From CAVWDI01 sp963793095 (GTDB taxonomy: Bacteria; Chloroflexota; Anaerolineae; Anaerolineales; UBA4823), in NCBI GenBank assembly GCA_963793095.1, contig CAWBYY010000011.1:1302001-1366000 (forward strand): a stretch of DNA of 64,000 bases. Direction: 5' to 3'. Shown piece by piece: positions 1-9,167 of this stretch; the stretch's first letter is position 1, and every line of letters starts with the position of its first letter. The position numbers and the translations under genes are program-made. Under the pieces are notes generated by a model. It had not been told where the DNA came from. It was given only the letters and a program-made list of their open reading frames with translations, and searched no databases.

Positions 1-1364
1 GGCTTTCCGTCGAAGTACAGAACACAGGTACCCAGATCGTTATGGTTATGACTTTCGGCATTATGACCTCCCTTGGCTGAAAAAAAGAAACCTTCTGCAG
101 AACCTGCCTTATCACGGGCGCCCGCAACTTCTGTATCGGGCAACCAGAAATCGCTGATCAGGGCATTTTCCGCTGGTGCATTATTGATCTCATCCAGGTA
201 CATCAATTGCATGATTTGCTCATCTACTTTTCCACCAGGGGTCTGCCGTCCCCAATCCTGCCGCTTTGCCAGAAAGGCCCCGAATTTTTGCATGGTGGAA
301 TCCTTGATTTCCTTACCGTACCAGTATATAATGGCAGGACGGCTGCCGGTGGTTGCATCGGCGTCGGCATAATTGATGAAGTAAGGATAATCGATATAGG
401 CTTTGTAAATATAGGTGCCCATATTCTGAATCAGCTGGTTGTCGTATACATCAAATTTCCCCTGTGTCGCCAGCTTCAACAAATCAAGGTTCTGGAACAG
501 GGAGGCTCCTGCCCTTCCCCAGTAGGAAGGGCCTTCATCGCATCCACCATCAGCAGGATACCCATTGACAAAAACATCCAGTGAACGGATCACTTTTTCA
601 ACCCCTGCCAGCCTTTTCCCGGGGTCCTCTTCCAGGATCAGTATGGCTGTCAGCATGTTATGGTTTGTCCATGGATTCCAGTTATTGACCGTGCGCCTTC
701 CGTCCAGTCCCTGCCACCAGAAATCGTCGCGCTCGTAATATGGGATTACGGCTTTTTTCATGATTTCATCTCTTAACCTTTTAGCGATCAAAGGGTGCAC
801 TTTGTCAAATTCATCTTTGAACAAAAACCAGGTCCAGGATAAAATGTTTGTAATTTCCCCTACTCCCAGATCAATAACCGGTTCGTCTGCATCGGGCAGG
901 CCATGTGCCGCTTTCTGGGCCGTCAGGTGAGCAGACCAGCCCCACCAGGTTTGTTCACTGTAATACCAGGCACCATTAATGATCTGGTCGATAAACCGGC
1001 CCTTGCCCTCAACCAGTTCACCCATAACCAAAGCCATGAGTGCCGCCCTCGGAGCCGCGTAAACACTTTGGCGGCGGTCACCCGAACGGATAATTTCGAG
1101 GTAATCTGTGGCTTTTACAATGGGCCAGTCATAATCAATGGCCTCTTCAGCTTCCTGGATATATTGTTTTATTAATTCTGCTGGCAGTCCGTTCCAGAAA
1201 TCCCTGCTCTGATAGGTTGGTAAATCAATCTCTGAAAAGTTTTTAACCAGCACCGATCCGAGATCAATGCTTTTGGCTTCCTTAACAAGGACATCTCTTT
1301 TTTCCTGTGCAAAACTGCCTAATGTAATCCAACACAAGAGGAAAAGAAAAAGTAGTCTGTTCAT
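1..1364 (-). CDS. Heparinase II/III-like polysaccharide lyase, C-terminus off the left edge
   Basis: The frame is open from the ATG at 1364 to the window edge, giving 454 codons, so the 3' part is missing. Residues 1-20 are a Sec signal peptide (hydrophobic LLFLFLLCWITLGSFA followed by QEKR), so it should act in the periplasm. The body fits the alpha/alpha-toroid lyases of the heparinase II/III group (PF07940): YPADGGCDEGPSYW at 269-282 and AESHNHNDLG at 436-445, the latter matching the His/Asn-rich start of the family's beta-sandwich domain. Known members cleave uronic-acid-containing polymers by beta-elimination (alginate, heparinoids and others); the substrate cannot be read from the fragment. 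It is the last visible gene of the minus-strand operon that begins with GH78, 81 bases after the TIM-barrel gene. Family assignment is firm, substrate unknown. Confidence 0.85.
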   Translation of the reverse strand, partial: MNRLLFLFLLCWITLGSFAQEKRDVLVKEAKSIDLGSVLVKNFSEIDLPTYQSRDFWNGLPAELIKQYIQEAEEAIDYDWPIVKATDYLEIIRSGDRRQSVYAAPRAALMALVMGELVEGKGRFIDQIINGAWYYSEQTWWGWSAHLTAQKAAHGLPDADEPVIDLGVGEITNILSWTWFLFKDEFDKVHPLIAKRLRDEIMKKAVIPYYERDDFWWQGLDGRRTVNNWNPWTNHNMLTAILILEEDPGKRLAGVEKVIRSLDVFVNGYPADGGCDEGPSYWGRAGASLFQNLDLLKLATQGKFDVYDNQLIQNMGTYIYKAYIDYPYFINYADADATTGSRPAIIYWYGKEIKDSTMQKFGAFLAKRQDWGRQTPGGKVDEQIMQLMYLDEINNAPAENALISDFWLPDTEVAGARDKAGSAEGFFFSAKGGHNAESHNHNDLGTCVLYFDGK

Positions 1365-1445
1365 GATTTAAAGTTTTTATGGTTATTTGATTTGGAAGTC
1401 AAGTATGCGCAGCGTTGTTCACCTGGTTTGCTGCACCATGGATCT

Positions 1446-2417
1446 TCAATTTACCAGAATCTCCCGGCAATATTCAACACATTTGCTGGTTTCTATCACA
1501 GCATTGGAAGTCACAGGCACCGGATACTCCAGCTCTATATCGCAATATATTGGCCACTGCTTTTCCTTGATCAGATTCAGTATATCTGCCAGCGGTGTCT
1601 CCCCTTCCCCCCATGGCATATTCGTGTTGGCAGGTTCTGAATCCTTACCGGTTTTGTCTTTCAGGTGAATGCTGAATATCCGGTCATGGAGTTTTTCAAT
1701 GATCTCATTGGGATGTTTTCCGGTGGCCCCGAAATAATGCCCCACATCAAAATTCATCATATTGTTTGGGGAATACTCCAGGAATTCTTCAAAATTGAAG
1801 TTTGGGTCCCCCGGCTGACCATGGTTATGATAGATCGCGTACATATCATGCTTCTCGGCAAACTTGCCGAGCCGCTGACAGGCATCATGACCTATCTCAT
1901 TGGTAATACCGCCGGCACCAAGGGCTTTTGCCACCTTGAATGCATAGTCAATTTCCTCATCCGACCATCCGGCAGGCGCTAACTTCACGATGTGGATATT
2001 CACCCCTGAATCGTTGTACATTTTCCTCAACTCAATGAACTTGTCCATGGATACAGACAGGCGCCATTCCTTCTGTTTCTCCCTGGCATCCTGCACTTTT
2101 TGATCATATGCTGCCTGCTCCTCTTCGGTCATTTCACCACCTCTTCCCGGCCTGGTAGGGGATGGAGGGATCCCGGCAAAACGTTCTGCTACGTCACCCA
2201 TCAATTCAATGGAGCTGATCCCGGATTTGAGACAATAATTCAGCATGTCCCCAGCTTCACCCTTAGGCATACTTCGCCAGCTGTATGAGATCACGCCGAT
2301 CTGAACACCATTAAATTTTGAATCGGGTTTATCTTTACTCGTGCATGAATTCCCCAGCAGACCAGTGGACAGGACCACTGCAGCAAGTGTCAATTTTCCA
2401 ATAATAGATTTAAACAT
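1446..2417 (-). CDS. Sugar phosphate isomerase/epimerase-like TIM-barrel lipoprotein
   Basis: A 323-residue protein with a lipoprotein signal (lipobox LGNSC, Cys25), so a periplasm-facing lipoprotein. The rest is a xylose-isomerase-like TIM barrel (PF01261). Likely metal-binding segments in order are TNEIG, IYHNHG, NFDVGHY, IHLKD and DIELEY, the usual Glu/His/Asp/His/Glu set of this superfamily. A stretch with PTRPGRGGEMTEEEQ and a Lys/Glu-rich helix after residue 85 is an insertion relative to compact family members. Export is unusual for an isomerase of central metabolism. Together with the DUF1080 and Gfo/Idh/MocA proteins of the same operon it suggests a periplasmic role on 3-keto-glycosides (inference). 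Start: the ATG gives a complete lipoprotein signal. It lies 22 bases after the DUF5060 gene. Confidence 0.85.
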   Translation of the reverse strand: MFKSIIGKLTLAAVVLSTGLLGNSCTSKDKPDSKFNGVQIGVISYSWRSMPKGEAGDMLNYCLKSGISSIELMGDVAERFAGIPPSPTRPGRGGEMTEEEQAAYDQKVQDAREKQKEWRLSVSMDKFIELRKMYNDSGVNIHIVKLAPAGWSDEEIDYAFKVAKALGAGGITNEIGHDACQRLGKFAEKHDMYAIYHNHGQPGDPNFNFEEFLEYSPNNMMNFDVGHYFGATGKHPNEIIEKLHDRIFSIHLKDKTGKDSEPANTNMPWGEGETPLADILNLIKEKQWPIYCDIELEYPVPVTSNAVIETSKCVEYCREILVN

Positions 2418-2439
2418 GTCTTTTTGTTTTAAAGGTTAT

Positions 2440-4334
2440 TTATCTTACAAGGACCACCCAGTCTTCCCCCGGGTCAGCAGGAGGTTTTCCCAGTTCTACA
2501 ATGGACCCGCCCTGTACCTCCGCAACCGGGCCACCCTGCAGTCCAATCCCGGTTCGCGGATTGTACCAGCTTACTTTGAATGGCCCTTCTGCTCCTTTCA
2601 GGTTCAGTTCTGCTGAGCCCGCTGCAGGCAGATAAACTACATAGATCTCTCCGGGTTTTGCAAAGCAGTAAAGGCTGTTGTCATGCAACTCATTACCGAC
2701 CAGGGCATCAGCATTTTTCATTTCCCAGAATGGGATCTCATGATCATAGAAAAAAGCCAGTGCGATCCTGGAATAATCCCATGTCCTTTCCCTGCTTCGC
2801 CAGTCTTCGGCGTTCAGGTCATTTTGCGGCAGCCGGTAGCCAAAATAATATTCCACACCTGCGCCACCACCCATTAAATTGCCCCAGAGTACCTCGCTCC
2901 GGATCTCATCAATGGTGGGTAGTTTGGGAGGCTTCTCCATTTCCTTAAGTGCAGCCACCGCCTCCTCCATACCCGGGTATTCAGGGTCCGGCGGTGTACC
3001 GGTCTGGGCATTGCCTGCCTCATCATGGGCCACCACCCAGGGATGTCCCGACTCCTCCGAACGGGTTACCCAGCGCACCGCCTCGGCATGTGTTGTGGAA
3101 ACATCGCTGTTCTGTATGGAAAGTCCCGTTAGAACTGTCTGGTCTCCGAGCAAGGGACCATAAACCTCCTCATGCCGGTTCGGATAAGTATGTATAACTA
3201 CAATATGACCATAGGGATCTGTTTGCCGGATAAATCGGGCCATGTCGCGGATCTGTTGGGTGGACTGGGTATTTTCTTCACCAAGGTTCCAGTTAAGGGC
3301 CAGGTGATGCCCGTACCTGGCAATCAGTTCCCGCAGGTACAGCTTCCTTTCCGGTCCAAGGTCTCCCCCGTCGAGGGCCTGCCGGGTGGATGCTTCATTC
3401 TGGTTGTTCAAATCATCATTTTCGGTCTCCTGCAGCTTAAAGTGGAGGTACATACCACGGGTGGTGGCATGGCTGAATACTATCCCCCACTGGTCCAGTT
3501 TGGAACAATCCATATGCAATTTATCCTCGTGACTGATATGGGGCCAGACATTGTCCCCGTCTCCGCCGGCATTATAGGTCAGGAATGAGAATACGTTGCA
3601 TCCTTTCCCTGAAAGGTAATTGATCGCACCGATCAGGCCTTTTCCCTTACCATCCTGCCAGGTCGGATCCCCTGTTTGCCAGTCCCCGATGTGCGGCCCC
3701 CAGGACTTCAGTCCCGCGGTTACGGCCTCACCCGCACGTTCTACCCCTGATTCCTTTGCGGCATAGGTGCCATCGAAATCTTCATAAGCCAAAAGGGTTT
3801 CAGGGGCATCTGCACCCGCCTTTAGAAAGTATTCCCCGGTACCTGCAAACCTCAGGTAACGCTGACCGACATACTGCAGTCTTCCCCTGGCCCGCAGATC
3901 CGGTCCTACTTTATCACCCTGACCAACATGAAACCTGCCGCTTATCCCATCCCATTCAGTGGGCTCACCCTTCAGCCTGAATGATATTTTGTAGTCCCAG
4001 TTCCCCGTTTTATCCGGTGAAAGATGTGCACGCCATTTGTCACCGCTTTCTAGCTGAGGTTTCTGCAGCATTGCCGTCGGCAGCAAAATACCCTGGTACC
4101 GCATAGGATGGATTCGCCGGATTCATGGGTAAAAACAACATCCATCCGATAATCGGTAAAAGGGTTCGGATCGGTATCACTTTCATGGGCAAAAGGACCC
4201 TCAAGGGTCAGTATCACATTGTGCCATTGCATCAGCTCACCGCTGATCACAATGTCTCCGCCGGGTTTACATCCCTGGTTGAAGGCCAGCATCAGGATGA
4301 GACTGCAGCATATCAGAAATCTTGTATTTCTCAT
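2440..4334 (-). pseudogene. DUF5060-type glycoside hydrolase lipoprotein, broken by two frameshifts
   Basis: Three frames together give a protein of about 630 residues. The first frame starts at 4334 with a lipoprotein signal (lipobox NQGC) and runs to THESGES. A 45-50 base middle segment in another frame reads YAVPGYFAADGNAAETSA, the expected continuation of a DUF5060 beta-sandwich. The third frame resumes at ESGDKWRAHLSPD and runs to the stop at 2440. The breaks lie near 4105-4111 and 4050-4056. The first can be explained by a 4-base tandem duplication (ATCC ATCC). The middle is a TIM-barrel glycosidase with NWNLGEEN and HDEAGN, and the C-terminus looks like the small beta domain of PF12904 (PFKVSWYNPRTG). 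It is probably a periplasmic glycosidase of the operon. Whether the breaks are real or sequence errors is unresolved; no other decay is visible. Confidence 0.8.
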
Positions 4335-4344
4335 TTTCCCGTTC

Positions 4345-4950
4345 TTAGAGTATCTCCTTGATCCTGATATTCCTGAATTTCACGGCCATGTGTACATTGG
4401 GATGGAGCTGCAATCCAATGGGTCCTTCATCGTTGATCACGATGCCTTCATAATCCACAAAGGGTTCCTGGTTCAGGAAGGTCTGAATACGCTTGCCGGT
4501 CATGATGATCCGGAGATGGTTCCATTCCCCTACTTTATGAAACTGATCAACCTTATCGGTCTGTCCGGGATAGGCACCCTTCTCATCCTTTGGTGCATAA
4601 ACACAGGCTGTCATATCCCTTTGCAGCGAACGCGAGATCCCGATCTGCACCTGGTGGCCATTGCCACGGGGAAAAACCCCGGTGTCATAATCCTTGGTCA
4701 GCGTAATATACTCAAGTTCAAGTTCGTAATCTCTGTAGCTCCTGTCTGTCCATAGCATGGAACCCTTCTCATCCGGGTTTTCACCGAACAGCTCACCATT
4801 TTCTACCTTCCAGTGGGAAGCGAGTTCTGCTGGATCACATTTCCAGCCCTCCAGGGTCTTGCCGTCAAAAAGGCTAACATAACCGTCACCACAGTTGTTG
4901 GAGACAATCAGTACCACAAGCAACAGGGGTATTTTCAGCATTGTTTTCAT
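4345..4950 (-). CDS. DUF1080 family protein (3-keto-disaccharide hydrolase family)
   Basis: A 201-residue lipoprotein: signal MKTMLKIPLLLVVLIVSNNC with the lipid Cys at position 20. The mature part is one PF06439 concanavalin-like jelly roll, recognisable by VSLFDGKTLEGWK at its start, the WKVENGELFG strand pair and GPIGLQLHP near the end. Pfam names this family 3-keto-disaccharide hydrolase, acting on glycosides oxidised at C3. In the operon it directly follows the Gfo/Idh/MocA oxidoreductase (21-base gap) and precedes the glycosidase and TIM-barrel genes, which supports joint work in the periplasm. Length is normal for the single-domain form. The alternative is a non-enzymatic sugar-binding role. 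Confidence 0.88.
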   Translation of the reverse strand: MKTMLKIPLLLVVLIVSNNCGDGYVSLFDGKTLEGWKCDPAELASHWKVENGELFGENPDEKGSMLWTDRSYRDYELELEYITLTKDYDTGVFPRGNGHQVQIGISRSLQRDMTACVYAPKDEKGAYPGQTDKVDQFHKVGEWNHLRIIMTGKRIQTFLNQEPFVDYEGIVINDEGPIGLQLHPNVHMAVKFRNIRIKEIL

Positions 4951-4971
4951 AGTATGTGTTATTACTTGGTT

Positions 4972-6351
4972 TTAAACAACTTCAGGGACCACATAGGGAT
5001 GCCTGTAATTCCTGGTCAGCATCATATTTGCCTCATCGTGATCGATAAACTTCTCGAACTCACCATTGAATTGCAGAGTATCTTCGACCCTGTATGCAAT
5101 ATTTGCGATCAATGGAAGTGCCGAAGACATATGACCTTCCGCAATGTCACAATGCAGATCGAAGCGGTTTCCCGAACGGACAGCATCGATGAAATTGGCA
5201 AAGTGTCCGCCACTTTCAGGGGCAGCCCGGAATGTCTGGTCACCCCCGACAGCAGCGCCCTCCGCTTCCATGCCTGAACCTGCAAATGGCTCTTCTTCAC
5301 GTCCCTTGTATGCCTTCCAGTTTCTTCCGTTTATTTCCAGCCAACCCTCGGTACCATAGAATATGTTACCGATTTTGATGCCTGCCGGAGCTTCTGCATT
5401 GGTATAACGGCCCCGGGTTTCGAACTCAAGGATCTTACCATCGTCATATTCAAATACAGAGGTTTGTGTGTTGGGGGTCTCCTGTGAACATTCTTGTGGC
5501 GAGATCCCGAATATGCCGCCGATGGACTGGACCTTGACCGGATGGACCTTTTTATTCAATCCCCAGCGGGCAATATCAAATTGGTGAGGACCCTGGTTGC
5601 CCGTGTCGCCATTTCCCGTGTCCCAGTGCCAGTGCCAGTTATAATGACCTTTCATCTCATTGTAAGGACGGTATGCAGCCGGTCCGAGCCAGAGATCATA
5701 ATCCAGTGTTGCAGGGGGTTCGCTGTCCTTCGAAATGCCAAACGAATCCCTTGGCTTGAAGCAGGTACCCCGTGCCATGTATACTTCGCCAATGCCACCG
5801 TCATGCAAGAAGGCCATGGCCTGCATCACATTGCTGCTGGACCGGTTCTGAAAACCGACCTGGACCACCCGGTTATATTTCCTGGCGGCTTCCACCATTT
5901 TGCGGCCTTCAAAAACATTGTGTGAGCTGGGCTTTTCAACATATACATGTTTTCCTGCCTGGCATGCCCAAACCGTTCCCAGTGCATGCCAGTGATTGGG
6001 GGTTGCCATGGACACAGCGTCAATCTCCTTGTCTTCGAAAATCCTGCGAATATCCTGCTCAGTACCGGGTTTTTTCCCATTTTGATTTTCAAGTGCCAAC
6101 TGCACGGCTGCATCTAAAACGGCTGTGTCAGCATCACAGATCGTTTTGATAACTACGCCTTGTTCAAACATCTCGGAGAATGAGCTCACATGGCTCTTCC
6201 CCCTGCCGTGCACCCCGATGACCGCCATGGTAACCCGGTCATTTGCCCCCAGGATGCTGGCATATGATTTTGCAGACATGGCTGAAAATCCAACAGTTAC
6301 CCCTGCTGTACCCAGGGCTGTTTTTTTAATGAAGGTCCTTCTGTTTTCCAT
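4972..6351 (-). CDS. Tat-exported Gfo/Idh/MocA family oxidoreductase
   Basis: A 459-residue protein with a twin-arginine signal (MENRRTFIKKTALGTAGVTV) ending near AKSYA, so it is folded with its NAD(P) cofactor before export to the periplasm. The N-terminal Rossmann domain begins with VTMAVIGVHGRGKSHV. The family hallmark EKP is in HVYVEKPSSHN. The C-terminal alpha/beta domain carries WHWHWDTGNGDTGNQGPHQFD, written here in two overlapping parts because its tail GNQGPHQFDIARW is the conserved substrate-site segment. Exported members of this family in Bacteroidota and Planctomycetota are linked to oxidation of sugar hydroxyls; a non-dissociating cofactor is usual. It lies between the sulfatase (57-base gap) and DUF1080 genes, fitting C3 oxidation of a glycoside (inference). 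Confidence 0.88.
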   Translation of the reverse strand: MENRRTFIKKTALGTAGVTVGFSAMSAKSYASILGANDRVTMAVIGVHGRGKSHVSSFSEMFEQGVVIKTICDADTAVLDAAVQLALENQNGKKPGTEQDIRRIFEDKEIDAVSMATPNHWHALGTVWACQAGKHVYVEKPSSHNVFEGRKMVEAARKYNRVVQVGFQNRSSSNVMQAMAFLHDGGIGEVYMARGTCFKPRDSFGISKDSEPPATLDYDLWLGPAAYRPYNEMKGHYNWHWHWDTGNGDTGNQGPHQFDIARWGLNKKVHPVKVQSIGGIFGISPQECSQETPNTQTSVFEYDDGKILEFETRGRYTNAEAPAGIKIGNIFYGTEGWLEINGRNWKAYKGREEEPFAGSGMEAEGAAVGGDQTFRAAPESGGHFANFIDAVRSGNRFDLHCDIAEGHMSSALPLIANIAYRVEDTLQFNGEFEKFIDHDEANMMLTRNYRHPYVVPEVV

Positions 6352-6408
6352 TGCAATTTTTTTTTATTTATTTCTCTGGTATAGATTTGTTAAATGTATT
6401 TAAAGCAT

Positions 6409-7821
6409 TCAAGGTATAAAAATTTTGCTTTCAGCCGACTTCCCTGTTGTTTGCCACCAATCCACAGTTTTTTGGGTCAACTCCCGGGCAATGTCTGTTT
6501 CTTCAGCAGCCACATTCCTGGATTCACCAGGATCATCTTCCAGGTTATAGAGCAGGGGTCTGCTTCCGTCAATGTCACAGAGTAATTTCCATTGACCATC
6601 CCGGACTGCCAGGTCCGGCAGGTTTTCAAATCCGTAAAAATCCTTGCGATCCGGCGGGCGGCTGAAAAAGATGGGTGCTTCCCTGGATGCTGCAGACTTG
6701 CCCAGCAGGGTGGCCAACATATCCTCACCATCATATGTTATACCCTCCGGTGCCAAGGCTCCGGCAAGATTTAGCAGTGAAGGGACCATGTCTATGGCTG
6801 CCAGAACAGAAGTTTTATTCCGCGTGCCTGCTGATCCTTCAGATGTGAGTCCGGGGCCCCATACGATCAAGGGAGACCTGATACCACCCTCAAACAAATG
6901 GGTCTTGTAACCTTTCAGGCAACCGGCACGCCCGGCGCCGGGTTCGGGGCCATTGTCAGAGCAGATCAGCATCAGGGTGTTGCCGCGCAATTTTTCATTG
7001 CTCCTGATGTAATGGAACAGGGGCTCAAACTGACGGTCCATTTCTTCAAGTACCGCCAGGTAGAGATCGCGCTTTGTCTCACCCCATTTTTCAACAGGCG
7101 GGAAATAAGGGCTGTGAACATCATCCGGCCAGATATTGACATAAAAGGGGAAATTGTCCGCTTCTGCCTCTTGCATGAACCCAAGGGCCTCCGATACAAA
7201 TCCGCCTGTAATGGAGTATCTCTGCATCCATGTGACGGGCCCACCCAGGATTTCCGCATCTGCCCAGATCCTACCAGGTTCTTCCCGGCCTGGTTCCATG
7301 GTCAGGGGCAGCAGCTTTGGCCCCATACCCTCGAAGTTTGTCAGTGATGTGTCAAAACCGTAATCTGTAATGGCCGGTGCCCCGGTCACATCCCTTTGTC
7401 CACCCATATGCCATTTTCCGAAATGCCCTGTTCGGTACCCTGCTTCCTTCAGGCTTCTGGCAAGCATGGGAGCCCCGGGATCCAGCCAGTTCACCAATCC
7501 CCTCTCTTTGTTCGTGTTACGATGCGCCAGGTAGGAAGTGATCCCCCAGCGCTGCGGATATTGTCCCGTTGAAATGGCAACCCTTGAAGGCGAGCAGATC
7601 GGGGAGTTCACATAAAACTGTTCAAATGCAATCCCTTCGGCAGCCATCTGATCGATATTGGGGGTGCTGGCATCCGAATTTCCAAAACAGGACAAGTCTG
7701 ACCAGCCCATATCATCGATGAAGATCATTATAATGTTCGGGGGAGGGGTATCGTGAATGGGGGCACATGAGCACAAGAATCCCATTAAACCCAGCAGCAG
7801 TATAACATGCATCCTTTTCAT
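6409..7821 (-). CDS. Sulfatase (S1 family) lipoprotein with standard CSPSR site
   Basis: A 470-residue arylsulfatase-type enzyme removing sulfate esters from glycans. It has a lipoprotein signal (GFLCSC, lipid Cys17 or Cys19), the metal-binding Asp pair in IFIDDMGW (36-37) and the formylglycine signature CSPSR at 76-80, in which Cys76 would be converted to formylglycine by FGE or anSME. Other family motifs present are GKWHMGG and the second metal site CSDNGPEPG. No maturase gene lies in the window. Its ATG overlaps the stop of the preceding sulfatase by 4 bases (ATGA), indicating translational coupling, and the pair sits between GH95 and the oxidoreductase. The glycan substrate cannot be told from sequence alone. 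Confidence 0.92.
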   Translation of the reverse strand: MKRMHVILLLGLMGFLCSCAPIHDTPPPNIIMIFIDDMGWSDLSCFGNSDASTPNIDQMAAEGIAFEQFYVNSPICSPSRVAISTGQYPQRWGITSYLAHRNTNKERGLVNWLDPGAPMLARSLKEAGYRTGHFGKWHMGGQRDVTGAPAITDYGFDTSLTNFEGMGPKLLPLTMEPGREEPGRIWADAEILGGPVTWMQRYSITGGFVSEALGFMQEAEADNFPFYVNIWPDDVHSPYFPPVEKWGETKRDLYLAVLEEMDRQFEPLFHYIRSNEKLRGNTLMLICSDNGPEPGAGRAGCLKGYKTHLFEGGIRSPLIVWGPGLTSEGSAGTRNKTSVLAAIDMVPSLLNLAGALAPEGITYDGEDMLATLLGKSAASREAPIFFSRPPDRKDFYGFENLPDLAVRDGQWKLLCDIDGSRPLLYNLEDDPGESRNVAAEETDIARELTQKTVDWWQTTGKSAESKIFIP

Positions 7822-9164
7822 TTATTCCACCACTTTTCTATCTCAGATGTCAGGCTTGAAACTACTCCCGGATTATCAGCTACCAGGTTTACGCGCTCAT
7901 CGGGGTCCTCGAGCAGGTTGTACAATTGGGGCTTACCGTCCGGTTCAATGGGATAAAATTGAGGATTGTAGGGCCGGTTCACAGGGTCCGGAAGGATGAG
8001 CTTCCAGGGGAGTTTCACAATGATCCGGAAATTCAGGCTTTCATCTACTGTCGTAAAATCATGTGCATATGCTTCGGCAAAAATGGCATCCCGTCCGGAA
8101 AGGGCCTTTTTGTCCAGTACATTTATGCCCTGCATTTCTGGTTCGGGCTCTATGCCGCAAATCTCCAGGATGGTGGTGGCTATGTCAATGCTGCTGGCCA
8201 GGTTTTCCTTATCCATCTCCGGATCTATCACACCTTTCCAGCGGAATATCATGGGTGTCCGGATGCCCATCTCATAAGGGGTGGTCTTGGACATGGCATC
8301 AAACCGGTTGGGTTTGTCAGGATCCTGTATCCATCCATTGTCGGTTACATAAACAAAGAGGGTGTTTTCGCTCAGTCCCTTCGCTTCTATATAGTCCATC
8401 AGCTGGCCACAGGTAATATCAAACAGGTCGCACATGGCCCAGTAATTTGCCACCGCTTCGCTCTCTGCGACCGGCAGGTATTTGTCCCGCAAACTGTCAG
8501 GCGGGGTATGGGGGGCATGGGGCAAAAATGGGGCATACCAGACGAAGAAAGGTTTTTCTTTGTCCCGGGCATCCTCAATAAACTTATAAATTTCATCCAG
8601 CCCTTCCCGGCCGATCCGCAGTCCCTCATCACCATGCCTTCCACCGCGGTCCGGGTCTCCATGGGTCATGCCCTCGGTAAAACCTCCCCTTGAGGGATTT
8701 CCTTCCCACCATTTTCCGGTCTGCAGGGAAACATATCCGGCTTCTCCAAGGATATCAGCCAGGGTGGGCAGTTGCTCGAAACCGGCAACCACCGATTCAT
8801 TGGCTTCGGCACGGATATTCATCCATTCTTCACCGTATCTTTCCATGGTACCAAAATCAAACACGGGATCGTTCCCGACCACCTTGTGCTGGTGGGGATA
8901 AAGGCCCGTGGACATGGAAGCAAGTGCCGGACGGCAGAGCGGTGCAGCGGTATATCCCCTGGTAAAAGTGAGTCCTTCAGCCGCAAGCTGGTCTATCCTG
9001 GGTGTCTCGATGTGTTCATGGCCCAGGAAGCTGTAATCCGGCCAGCTCTGGTCATCCGATATAATCAATACGATGTTTGGCCGCTCGGGTGCAGTCCTTT
9101 CGGTACAGGCATTAAGTCCACCTGCAAGGATCAATGTACCTGATAACAGAATGCTTGTTTTCAT
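7818..9164 (-). CDS. Sulfatase-family hydrolase with atypical CRPAL active-site motif
   Basis: A 448-residue S1-type sulfatase with lipobox LNAC (Cys20) and the N-terminal metal Asp pair in LIISDDQSW (37-38). The second metal site YVTDNGW and GKWWEG are also present. At the formylglycine position the sequence is C77-R-P-A-L81 instead of C-x-P-x-R: the Cys and Pro remain, but the Arg that positions formylglycine and is part of the maturase recognition motif is Leu. The downstream helix STGLYPHQH is typical. The fold is therefore complete while maturation or catalysis may differ. It lies 3 bases after GH95 and overlaps the next sulfatase by 4 bases, so it is co-translated with active-type enzymes and is unlikely to be a relic. 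Confidence 0.88.
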   Translation of the reverse strand: MKTSILLSGTLILAGGLNACTERTAPERPNIVLIISDDQSWPDYSFLGHEHIETPRIDQLAAEGLTFTRGYTAAPLCRPALASMSTGLYPHQHKVVGNDPVFDFGTMERYGEEWMNIRAEANESVVAGFEQLPTLADILGEAGYVSLQTGKWWEGNPSRGGFTEGMTHGDPDRGGRHGDEGLRIGREGLDEIYKFIEDARDKEKPFFVWYAPFLPHAPHTPPDSLRDKYLPVAESEAVANYWAMCDLFDITCGQLMDYIEAKGLSENTLFVYVTDNGWIQDPDKPNRFDAMSKTTPYEMGIRTPMIFRWKGVIDPEMDKENLASSIDIATTILEICGIEPEPEMQGINVLDKKALSGRDAIFAEAYAHDFTTVDESLNFRIIVKLPWKLILPDPVNRPYNPQFYPIEPDGKPQLYNLLEDPDERVNLVADNPGVVSSLTSEIEKWWNK

Positions 9165-9167
9165 GGA

